Of a stretch of 64,000 nucleotides of DNA, positions 27,901 through 40,800 are shown in pieces. The number at the start of each line of letters is the position of its first letter. Positions within the stretch are counted from its first letter, which is position 1. The notes beneath the pieces are model-generated. The model was not told where the DNA came from. It worked only from the letters and a program-made list of their open reading frames with translations, and ran no database searches. The translations under genes and the position numbers were made by a program. The DNA comes from Sinotaia quadrata (lineage: Eukaryota; Mollusca; Gastropoda; Architaenioglossa; Viviparidae): contig CM054182.1 in NCBI GenBank assembly GCA_028829895.1, forward strand, positions 87,531,546 through 87,595,545. Reading direction: 5' to 3'.

Positions 27901-30900
27901 ACTGCCAAGGGAACCTACAGAATGTGACCGTTGGTTGCCAGATGGCTTGTCAATCCCAAATATGTCATCATCATCTTGGAATCTGAAAACATACAAATAC
28001 AATAAATAAGTACAGGTATGCATACAATATAAAACTTATATAACACATTACAAAATAAAGTGCTGGGGGAAAAACATGTTTATCACTATGGAATATATTA
28101 AATGTAAAATAATATTGAATATTTTTATTTTCTGTTTAATACTATAAATAATGTTAAAAATTATACCGCTGAAAGAATGTTTTCTATTAATATAACTTTA
28201 TTTTAAAATTATAACATTTTGAATTTTACAAAATTTTCCTCTATTTATAAAAATTTGAAAAGAATTATGCAAAAGTAAGAAACTACACAATTTGTTTTCT
28301 TTTGAATACTATGCAATGTCTATAACACTATATTACAGAAGTTATCTCACAGTAATGTCTTTAGCACTATGTTACACACAAGTTATCTCACAGTAATATC
28401 TATAGCACTATGTTACACACAAGTTATCTCACAGTAATATCTATAGCACTATGTTACACACAAGTTATCTCACAGTAATATCTATAGCACTATGTTACAC
28501 ACAAGTTATCTCACAGTCATGTCCAAGTAAGTATCTGCTTTTCAAATATTTACCAATGTCAAAGCGAGATAATAAAAATCAAGTAATTTCTAACTGGAAA
28601 GGTCCTTCCATGACAATGCCAGGAGAGATGATCAAAATCAAGCAATTTCTAATTGGAAATTCTTGTTTTAATATTTGAATCAATGCCTAGGATAGAAAAT
28701 AAAAATCAAGCAATTTCTAACTGGAAATTCTTGTTTTAATATTTGTGTCAATGCCTAGGATAGAAAATAAAAATCAAACAATTTCTAACTGAAAATTCTT
28801 GTTTTGATATTTGTATCAATGCCTAGGATAGAAAATAAAAATCAAGCAATTTCTAACTGGAAATTCTTGTTTTGATATTTGTATCAATGCCTAGGATAGA
28901 AAATAAAGCAATTTCTAACTGGAAAGGTCCTTCCATGACATTTCTAGGAGAGATAATCAAAATGAAGCAATTTCTAAATGGAAATTTTCTGTCTTAAGCC
29001 TCCCCAAAAGGGAGTCATCTCATGAATTCCTTCCTTTCAATCCCAGTCTGTTTACACTAGAAATTTACTGATAAGTGAGATGGAGGGAGAGATATTTGAT
29101 TGTGAAACTTGGTAAAAATTTACACTAAAACCTACACACACACACAGATTTTAAACACCAGTGATGCCAATGGGAAGCAACAGCAACAAGATACAGGAAC
29201 ACCTGTAGGAGTTTTCCTGCTCATTCACACACACACACACATTCATACATAAACAGACACACAGGGTGATCAACCTAAAAGTAAAACAGTGTCTGCTACT
29301 AGTGCTAGTCTAAGAGAATTTTATAAATAGGAAGAAAATGAGAGCTGACAATTTGTTAACTACCACTGACAACTAAATGTAAGTCCAAGATGGGGGGGGG
29401 GGGGAAACAACTTTACTATGTACACTCATTTAGAGATGATTTTCTCATCTAATATATATTATTAGAAAAAGGGAGTAAATCATGTGATGACTGACAGAAA
29501 GTAAAGCATTTGTTAGGAAGAAGTCTTTAACTTGAGTAATGTCCCCTGGCACTGTTACGCACACTAGACTGAAACTATTGGTAATAATTCATGAGGGAGG
29601 ATAGCAAAGGAAACTGACATTTTCAAGATTTTTAATCATGGTAAACTAAGGGTGATAACTCATAATGGTTTAATAATGGAAAAAGGAAAATGAAACATAT
29701 TTTCATGATTTGTATTCATGGTAAACTATGGGTAAAAGTTCATACTAAGGTAGGAAATTGGTTGTAGAATGGAGAAGAAAACAAATGGAAATTGACATTA
29801 TCAAGATTTTCATTTAATCTTAAAAAGTGATTATTTTATATACCAAAATTGCCTACACACTGACAGAATATTCCACATACCAAAAGTGCTTGAGAAACAT
29901 TCCACATACCAAAAGTGTTTGAAAGAACATTCCACATAGTAAAAATCTTGAAAGAACACTCCACAAACCAAAAGTGAAAGAATACTCCACATACTAAAAC
30001 TGCTTGGAAGAACACTCCACATACCAAAAATGCTTGACACAACATTCAACATATCAAAAGTGTTTGCACAATGACAAAACACTCAAATACCAAAATTCAC
30101 ATAGCAAAAGTTCTCACATAAGGTAAAAACACTGCATACTAAAAGTGCTCACACAAGGAAAAAACACTGTATACTAAAAGTGCTCACACAAGGAAAAAAC
30201 ACTCTTCATAGCAAAAGTGCTCACACAAGGAAAAAACACTCTTATAGCAAAAGTGCTCACACAAGGAAAAAACACTCTTCATAGCAAAAGTGCTCACACA
30301 AGGAAAAAACACTCTTCATAGCAAAAGTGCTCACACAAGAGTGCTGGTACAATAACAAATAATTCAAATACCAAACGTGTGTGAACAGAGACAAAAGCAC
30401 TCCAAATACCAAAATATTTGACAGAACATTCCACATACCAAAAATGCTTGTACACTGAGAGAATATTATTCCAGATTTTCTATTCACCAATGTGAGAGAG
30501 AAAAACGACCAAGTCTAATAAGTTAATAACAAAATGTTTTAATCTTGGAATCGTAAATACATAAAACTTTTCCTTGTGCAAGTCACCACTTTGGATGTAT
30601 AGCTATACTCAATAAAAAAAAAAATTAAGTGTGAACAGACTGTGCAACAAAGACCAATCACTCAAACACTTCTATTAGAATAAGTTAATTAAAGAAAATA
30701 AAAGTAAAAATAAATGTTGAATTAAAGTTCTGTTAAAAAGACAATACTTATGTACTACATTAAAGAAGAAAGAGTTAATGCTTATTTTTAATTATCACTT
30801 AACACTCCCTTATAAAGACAATTGCTAAGTTAAAGAATTGTGACAAATAAGTATAATTATATGATTTGCCAAAGCATTTTATGGTATTTAATTCTACTTG

Positions 30901-33900
30901 ACAATTGGTCCTTCCTTACAAAGTATTTTTACAATGTAATATGCACAAAGATAACCATCTGTCTGTCCATCTATCTATCCATCCATCCATCCATCCATTT
31001 CATTATGCTAAAGAAATACAAAACTGCTTATAAAGCTGTTTCTTTTTTTAATGGCTGACCTTACAGACCGCCGAGAGCTAGGCCGAGAACTAGAAGCAAC
31101 AGATGGCTGATAGTTGCCAAATAAGAAATCATCTTCCTCTTCCTTTTTCTCTGTTTAAAAATACATAAATAAATAAAATGCAGAAATGATTGTGGCTCAT
31201 TTAGAGGACAATAAAATAATACATCTCTGTTGTTATCTCTAATCACTTTCATCAATCATAGAGGTTTAAAAAAATATTCTGACTTTCTCTTTCAGCTGTT
31301 TCTTGTTTTCCCTTTCCTTGAGAACTCTGAAACCAACTTCTCTTTTCAATATTCAGTACTTTCAGCTGTTTTTCGTTTTCTCTTTCCTTAAAAGCTCTTT
31401 AGCCAACTAATATTGTTTACAATTTGACCATTTAAAACTATTAGTAACTATGATTCTTAGTAACGACACAAGATGCATTGTGATCAGCTGGATCTAAAAT
31501 TTTATTTAAATCATCTGCACTGAAAGATATTTGAAACAAGGATCAATAGCATGCTTGCATTTCAGCAATACTGCACAGACACTAAAGCAATGGCAACTGT
31601 GAAAGTGACTATAAAAATAATACATAAACACAGCAGAAATTATCTCAGGTATAGTGTCTAATTTTTCAATCTGTAAAGAACAATTTTAAATTTACTGTTT
31701 AAGTTGAAAAGGTTTATTTTTACCCAATTTTATATATATATGAGGATATTACATCATTTAGACTTTATTAGGAAGTAAAATATTAAAACAATTAGTGGTA
31801 CTGATTTCCTGCAAGGTAGAAGAACGTAAATTAAGAAAGATTAGGGCAAGGACAAAGCATGGGCATGAATGAATGAGTCGAGCAGATAGTCACGAATAAG
31901 AGGATGCAAAGGTACTGATAAGTATGGGTCTAAGATCAAATGCAGGTTGAATAAGAACCTCCAGTCCACCTACAAAAACTTTAATTAAATGTAGAAATCA
32001 GTAGGCGAGCACAAAAGATAAACTAGCAACTTTATATACTAAAAAAAAACCCATACTTACAAATTTAGTAGCTGTCAGAATCTTGAAGAGAACATACTAC
32101 TCCTACATGACTGCCTCTCTTGCCAGGGATGTGTTTTGGCTGGTATTATGTGGATGGAATTATGACTTGTTTTGGCTGGTATTATGTGGATGGAATTATG
32201 ACTTGTTTTGGCTGGTATTATGTGGATGGAATTATGACTTGTTTTGGCTGGTATTATGTGGATGGAATTATGATTTGTTTTGGCTGGTATTATGTGGATG
32301 GAATTATGACTTGTTTTGGCTGGTATTATGTGGATGGAATTATGACTTGTTTTGGCTGGTATTATGTGGATGGAATTATGACTTGTTTTGGCTGGTATTA
32401 TGTGGATGGAATTATGACTTGTTTTGGCTGGTATTATGTGGATGGAATTATGACTTGTTTTGGCTGGTATTATGTGGATGGAATTATGACTTGTTTTGGC
32501 TGGTATTATGTGGATGGAATTATGACTTGTTTTGGCTGGTATTATGTGGATGGAATTACGACTTGTATTTTGAAATGTATCTTCTATGGTAGCTAAAGTG
32601 TATAATTTACAGTGAATGAATAATATGTTATGTAAATAGTGTAAAATATACAAATTTAATTCATCTCTCTATATTGCTTCAGGAATGTGATAAGTCATTC
32701 AGAAGAATGTTTCTTGGTTTAACTAAAAGATCTGTTTATGTAAATAACTTATGTGACAGACAGTTATTTGTATAAATAAGATGAATATGTTTTTTATTGT
32801 TAAACAGAAGATAGTTAATTCTAGATATAAAGAACGTAGTTGTGCTCTTTGCTCTAACTCGAATGAAAGGAGATTCTTTGCTAACATCTGATAGCAGTTG
32901 GTGGCCTAAATAACTTGAGTGAGAAGCTGTCTCTTGGTAAGAAGTAGATTGACAAGTGGCTTGAAAGATGAGTTATGTTGTGATGAGTTATTTGACAAAG
33001 TTGTTCAAGGTTCATAGAATGGAGGTTGAGAAGTTCATTCTAAGCCTAAGAATGAAGAAGGGCTAAATGTTAAATCTGTTTAATGAGATACATCTAAATC
33101 AACATGTAAATTTCTAATGGTTTTGACTGGTCAAATTTAATGCATTGTGAATTTATAAATAGATAAGTTCAAGGAATTTGTTTGGTGACGCTTAAATGAA
33201 ACTTATAAGTGAGATAGATCAAAAAAGGTTTTCTGTCATTGTAGCACCATAACTGGATGAGAATTGTTAAAATACGTTTTCAAACACTTATGACTGCTTT
33301 GTGCAGAGTCCATTTATTCAATAATGAAAAGCTGTCATTCGATAGAAGTAGTTTATAAATATCTGGGCAAGTTCAACAATCAACAGCCATTCCAGGTGTG
33401 ATAACCAAAGTCTGCTCTGATTAAATTTACACGTAAACTGACATGTAATTCATCTATCATTCCATTTCCTCCTCTATGTGGTTAAATGATTTACATTATA
33501 AATAAATATGCCCAATGAACTTTGCATTATAATTAAATCTGCCCTATGAACTTTGCATAATTAAATCTGCCCTAGAACTGCTGAACAAGCATAAGAGCAA
33601 TTCCTGTGGGACAGACTCTTTGATGGCCATGACATAACCAGCGGCAATTAATTATAGCTTCATTAATTAAATGTTGAAATATTAAATCGAGGGAACCAGC
33701 CTTGCTTAAATTTATAAATATTATTTAATGTGGAGATATTTCTTGGTTGTTGAGTTTATGGCATTCATAATTTGCAACTGATTTTAATAAAATGTTTGTT
33801 ATTTATCTTTCTATATTACGGAATGCTTGTTGTAGAGCAAGGTTAATCAGGTCAGTGACAATAACAAAAAGATGAATCAAAGAACAGTATTAATTTAAAC

Positions 33901-34838
33901 TTTATTACCGTTCATTGTTGTGGAACTGAAAAAGGTGAATCAGAGAGCAGTATTAATTTAAACTCTATTACCGTTCATTGTTGTGGAACTGAAAAGGTAA
34001 ATCAAAGAACAGTATTAATTTAAATTCTATTACCGTTCATTGTTGTGGAACTGAAAAGGTGAATCAAAGAACAGTATTAATTTAAACTCTATTACCGTTT
34101 ATTGTTGTGGAACTACCAACATGAATTAGCTTATGAGTGCTGTAACTTGGAGTGGGTTACAGATGGCACGGCTAGCCAAATGAAAGTAAGATGACAGAAT
34201 GACCTAAACTTCTTATGTCATTAAAGCATGTTCTTTTCTTTCATTTTACCTGATTTAGCACAATTATTTTTTAAACACTTGCTTTTTTCAACAGATTTTA
34301 CAACTTGTTGCTTTTCTTGAATACATTTTGATTTAGAGACATTTCATCTAAAATTCTTAAAAATGACAGGAAAACTGACAACTTACCCTCTTTATTTTGG
34401 GTATATTTTTTGTCCAGCACAAATTGCTTTGGTTTTTCCTTGGGCTCCAGCTGGCTAGCAGCAGAAGATACATGTCCAAGCAGACTATCTAGCACAGATT
34501 TTGCTGGTCGCTTTTCCTCTTCTGCATCAAGACCTGTCTTTAACTGGGGTGGTGTGGAGAATGGAGCTGCACTGGGGATGGAGGCAGAATATATTTTGCT
34601 TGAAGCATTTTTTTTGTCTGTATCCAATCCCAAGCCATCAAGAAAATTGTCATCATCGCTGAAAATGGCATCGTCTTTACGCAAGGCAGGTGCTGCCGAC
34701 ACTGACCATGACATTCCAATGGTTCTACATATTAAATGGTTAACTTCCCTGACTGAAAATTTCTAAATACAATTAGATCACTTTTTTTTAGGCTAGTAAC
34801 ACACACACACACACACACATGCACGTGCACACACATGG

Positions 34839-34884
<46 letters not shown>

Positions 34885-37800
34885 CATGTTATCTATGAAA
34901 ATAATCCAGAAAAATAGCTAATATAGTGTGTGTTCATGCATGTGTGTGGGTTGGTTTTCAGAATAATTTGTTTAAAGTAAAATAATTATACACAGTACGC
35001 TGATTTTTTGGGGGTGGCACAGATCCTGAACTAAAATACAGAATGATAAAATACTTTTTCTTCATATCTATGTGTTGCAGAAATCTTATGCATTAGTATG
35101 CCAATTTTTAGTTTAAAAAGTCATATGATAGGTAGGATGCTAAAGCTTAGCAAGTGGGTCAAGAGGCGCTCCTTTTTGTTTCAACAGCTTGGTTCATTGA
35201 CATGTATGCTAGTAGTAAATGTACAGTTCTGTGTTATATATTTTTAAATATTTACATATTTTTATTATTATATACTATTATATATATGTAGCTATTAATT
35301 GCAGCAGACATTTATATATTTAGACAGAAAATAGACTATATTTTGTATTTATGCATTTTTGTGTGATAATTTATATTATTAGACTTTATTTTACTTTAGA
35401 TCTGATCTTTTACTTCTTACATTAATAAAGAGTTAAGTGTTAAAACATAATTATTGTAGTTTCTTTAGACAGTAAAATCATCATATAACTCTTAGGTATT
35501 TAGAATTTACATCTGAATGAAAATGAGAATACACAGAAAAGGCAGCTAGTGCCAGTTTTTAGTGATTTGTTGTTGCTGAGTGCCATCTGCATTTATATCA
35601 TATATATTGGCATGGCATGCTATGAACAGTGTGTGTGTGAATGAGCAGGAAAAACTGCTAAAGGTGTTCCTGTGTCTTGTTGCTGTTGCTTCCCATTGGC
35701 ATCAATGGTGTTTAAAATCTGAATCTACCATCTTAGAATAGGTTGAAATTTGGCTCTAATTTGATGTGCACTTTATCTGACTTTCTTGTGAGTCACCCCT
35801 GTGGTCCAGTACCATCATTTGTTTAATAAAAGCAAAGGCATAAGGCCAGCAGACCTATCAGCTTTAGTACCTGTGGAAGGGTCAGACAGAAAAGAGAGAA
35901 AGAGAATAAGAGAGAAAGGAAGGAAAAAAGAGAGAAATAGATAGAGAAAAACAGACAGAAGCAAGGATAGAAAGAGAAAGGGAGGACAAGAGAGAGGGAG
36001 AGTAGAAAAAAATGAGAAAGAGATGGAGTAAAAAGAGAGATAGGTGATTCTCTAGAACAACAATGATCAATTAACGCTGGACAATCATTCGGTTTATCCT
36101 AGCATAGACATAAGCAGTCAATTAAATGTAAATAAATAATCAAGTTCATAGAGATCATCACGGAAATGAGAGTAGAGCTTCAGAGAAATAATTAAAGTTA
36201 ATGCACATAACCTGTTCAAAGATTGTGGCTATCACCAGCATGTTTCACAATCACACAGTTGCAACAAGTCTTTCTTATTTAGTCAGCAGCCCACATAACC
36301 TCCTCTAGTACATTAACCAACTGTTCCAGAATCTTTGACGGGCTCTCCAAGCATACCATAGAGAACTGTCCTGAATTTCACATGCACTATCAAGCACATA
36401 AGGAGGAATGTTCTTGAATTTCCATGTGAGTTTACTCAACACACAATGAAGAATATTCAAAATAATGTTCATGAACTCTTGAGACCAAATTCAAGTCACA
36501 ATTTCCACCATATTGGCACTCAAATGGAATTGAGAAATCAACTTACAGCAACATGTTTTACTGATAAGTTGACAACAATGCTGGATGCACACACCAACAT
36601 AATCTAGTAGAGCACAGTAGTCACCGTACTATGCTGTGACAAAAGTAAAACAAAATGGCTTGCTCTGCTCTGCAAAAGTCAAATTAATGCAGCACTAAAT
36701 TTCAGGCATATTTCATCTCTAAACTCCTTTCTCTCTTACAAAACATTCTCAACTTACAAATCCTGCAACAATTTTGTTAGCCCAATACATATATAGCATA
36801 AGAAATATAGCATCAATCAAAATTCATAAGTATAATGTACAACGTAGTGAAATTAGTGAACACAGAAATAATGGTTCAATTACATAAGCATTGCCAAATT
36901 CAAATCAAAGATTAAAATCAAACATGTATGAGATGTTTTAAGTCCATTCTTTCTTTATCAGTCAGTTAACTTATCATAAGCTAACAATCGACTTTATGAC
37001 TGAACTTGAGTTATGTTCAAATTCTGTTTTGTGTACAATTTCTATGATTAACTATTTTCTTATGAGACTGGCTAATACTTTAATGTGAGTGGTGATCTGT
37101 TTTGTGTACTATTTCTATAGCTGACTATTTTCTTATCAGACTGGCTAATACTTTAGTATGAATGGTGATCTCTGTTTTGTGTACTATTTCTATAGCTATT
37201 TTCTTATCAGACTGGCTAATACTTTAGCGTGAATGGTGTTCTCTGTTTTGTGTACTATTTCTATAGCTATTTTCTTATCAGACTGGCTAATACTTTAGTG
37301 TGAGTGGTGATCTGTTTTGTGTACTATTTCTATAGCTGACTATTTTCTTTTCACACTGGCTAATACTTTAGCGTGAATGGTGTTCTCTGTTTTGTGTACT
37401 ATTTCTATAGCTGACTATTTTCTATTCACACTGGCTAATACTTTAATGTGAATGGTGATCTCTGTTTTGTGTACTATTTCTATAGCTGACTATTTTCTAT
37501 TCACACTGGCTAATACTTTAGTGTAAATGGTGATCTCTGTTTTGTGTACTATTTCTATGAATGACAATTTTCTTATCAAATCTGCTAATACTTGCTTTCT
37601 ATGACTTATTTTATTAACAGACTTCTTAAGAACTTACTTGATTTAGGCTGGGTGATCTCTGCTTTGTCTGTAGTGGTGGTGATGCTTCCACTTCGAGTAG
37701 GAGGTCTCTCAAGCAAACTTGGCTTTCTTGGAGATGCTGCAAAAGTTATATTACCACTCATCTTAAATTTCAGACTAGAAATTAATGTTAGAAACAAACT

Positions 37801-40800
37801 TAGGAAAGCCAAAAGGAACAAATCTATATTAACTCTCAATTTTCTCACAGCTGTCTAAGGATTTTGAGAAAATGGTAGGTAAATTAAGATTAGGGTTAGG
37901 ATTAAGACTTATTGGTGAGATTCAATAGAAAAGAATCTTTATCCATGAAAAAGAGATCCATTGAAAGCACAACCTTACACTCATGACCCAGGTGGAAAAT
38001 TTAGCAGGTCTATCCAGTGGTAAAGTTTTAAAAGTGAAAAGAAATCACACAGTGTCTTTGAAAAATAAGTCTATTCAACTTCTGGACTACCCAAGCAGTT
38101 GAAGAAGCTTAAGACAATACTTTTTCAAAACAGCAACATGCTTTCAAATCTCATTTTAATCTTAAAAGATAGAAAAAAATTAAAACATTTAGATAAGATA
38201 AGAAATACATATTACAAGTATTTCATCTCGAAAAAGAACTTAAGGTTCATAAATAAACTGTGTAAAACAAACTATTTTCTTTAAATATAACATTTTTAAA
38301 ACAATGCTAAAATGAACAGTCTTACAAATCAGAATGAGATATTTTAAGTTATCATTTATGTTTAGCAGCATCCAACTTATCTTAATTATTAATGACTTTC
38401 TCTGCTTGTCTTAATTACTCAACTTATTCTGTCATACTTTCTACAATTGAAGATCAGTAAATAATGTTCTTTTCAAATGAAAATTACTAACATGGCTGAG
38501 ATGAATGCTGTGGAGATTTCTGTTCTTTTATGATGTTGTCTTGATTATCTGCCTTCAGGGCTTGGTTATTGACTTTACTCATCTCTGACACACTCTCCTC
38601 ATCCAATGAGAGACCACCCAAAGGGTCATCTTCGTCAAATTCTATACAGAAAGAAACACTGAAGTAGAACTTCTAATAATAAAATAATAAATAATAAATA
38701 TATAATAATATAATAAATAAAACACCATCTATTTCCCCATCTTCTTTTCTTATATAGAGAGTGAGAGAGAGAGAGAGAGGGGGAGAGAGAGAGGAGGGGG
38801 GAGAAGCTTTATTCATTTAATGCAACACAGCAAAAGTAACGTGAAATTAACATTATGTAAGTACGGAAATTATAGTAAACACTATATAAGTATAGGAATT
38901 ATAGTAAATATTATAAAACAAACATTATACAAGTATGGGAATTATAATAAATAAATAAATAAGCATATTTTAAATAATGAAACAATTTTGTCCTTAAATA
39001 ATAAATATGGTTTTAATTTATACTTTTCTGATACTCAGTAAAGAGCTTTTAATTTTGGACATTACACTATTATGCAATGTTAGTGTGACTCAAGCATGTG
39101 GTGATTCAATTGGCCTACAGTTTATAGAACCAACCAAATTGCTTAAAAGTATAATTGTATATAGCTGTATTTTTTAAGTTTTATATGGCTTATTTATATT
39201 TGTATAATTCATGTAAATTGTCCCACATTAAAAAATTATGTAAAACAAGCTTACTATGACTGTACCCCCCAAAAAAATTTCTTCATCCTAAGTACTGACC
39301 ATATAAACACCAATATGACTGACACAATTTCAGGTCCTATAAGATAATCATTCACTCACCCTAATTTCAAAACTGTAATTATTTTATACTCTTAAATAAT
39401 AAGCTTTTAAATTAGCCAGTTTCAAACAGTTTCCCTTTTATTTTTGTCTGGAGTCTTTTAAAAATAAAAAATTATCAAAAGAAGCTGACAGATATCAAAG
39501 ATATCAATTTGAACATCATCTTGGTTTTTAATTAATGTACATATTTTTTCTATTGTCTTAAAAGATGATTCATTATATTTAGCAATACACAAAATAAATC
39601 AGTGCTCAATAAATATACTGTTTGTTCTGTCTTGCCATTTCATCATTATTTTACCCATGTGAAATGAAGTGTCAGACATTAAGTTTTTGTCAGACGAAAT
39701 TTTACATTTCTGGAGACCAATGACCTATGAGAAAAAAAATTTCACTACAAAGTGCTGGACATTATGTTTTTGTCAGACTAAATTTTTCATTTCTGGAGAC
39801 CACTGACATGAGAAAAAAATGTAGGCCAACAGATGTGTGTTTGCATGGTGTAGATAGAAAGGATGAATAAGGCAAAAATGTAATTTGCATAAACAGAGTT
39901 ACTAAGGGAACGATGGGAGCAATAGATCATCAAACAGAAAAATAGAGAATAGCTATTTCTCACCTCCAAAGTCATATTTGGCTTTAACTTTGGGAACTGT
40001 CCCTGGACGTTGTGGTTCTCTATGTTGCTGCCCTGGTTTTAGGTTTTCGCTCTCTCGACCTAAATCTTAACAATTCAACATACATACATTTAGAAAAGTT
40101 TTCACTCTCCAATTCTACATCTGCAAATCAACAAATGTACATTTAGAAAAGTTTTCACTCTCCAATTCTACATCTGCAAAACAACAAACATACATTTAGA
40201 AAAGTTTTCACTCTCCAATTCTACATCTGCAAATCAACAAATGTACATTTAGAAAAGTTTTTGCTCTCCAATTCTACATCTGCAAATCAACAAACGTACC
40301 CTTAGAAAGGTTTTCACTCTCCAATTCTACATCTGCAAATCAACAAATGTACATTTAGAAAGGTTTTCACTCTCCAATTCTACATCTGCAAATCAACAAA
40401 TGTACATTTAGAAAGGTTTTCGCTCTCCAATTCTACATCTGCAAATCAACAAATGTACGTTTAGAAAAGTTTTTGCTCTCCAATTCTACATCTGCAAATC
40501 AACAAATGTATATTATAGTAAGAGTTCACTATCCCATCCTCTTAATTAAACATGTATACTTAAGTAATGTTTATGCTTTCCCATCCTGTATCTACTATTT
40601 AAAATGTATATTTTAGAAATGTATCTAATATGCTGAAAAGTTATCACCCAAAAAATAATCTCTAAGTATTATATATACCACAGAGAAGAAGAAGGATTTT
40701 CTACCAAGCTTCTCTTTTATAATTTTTTTTATTACTTTTCTTATCAACGAAAGCTTATAATAAAAGTTTAAAGTATGTTTTGTAATCTTCATGGATTTAT

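Noticed and set aside
32075..32653. Repetitive proteins of 158-192 residues
   Set aside because: 36-bp array artefacts; both strands are open.
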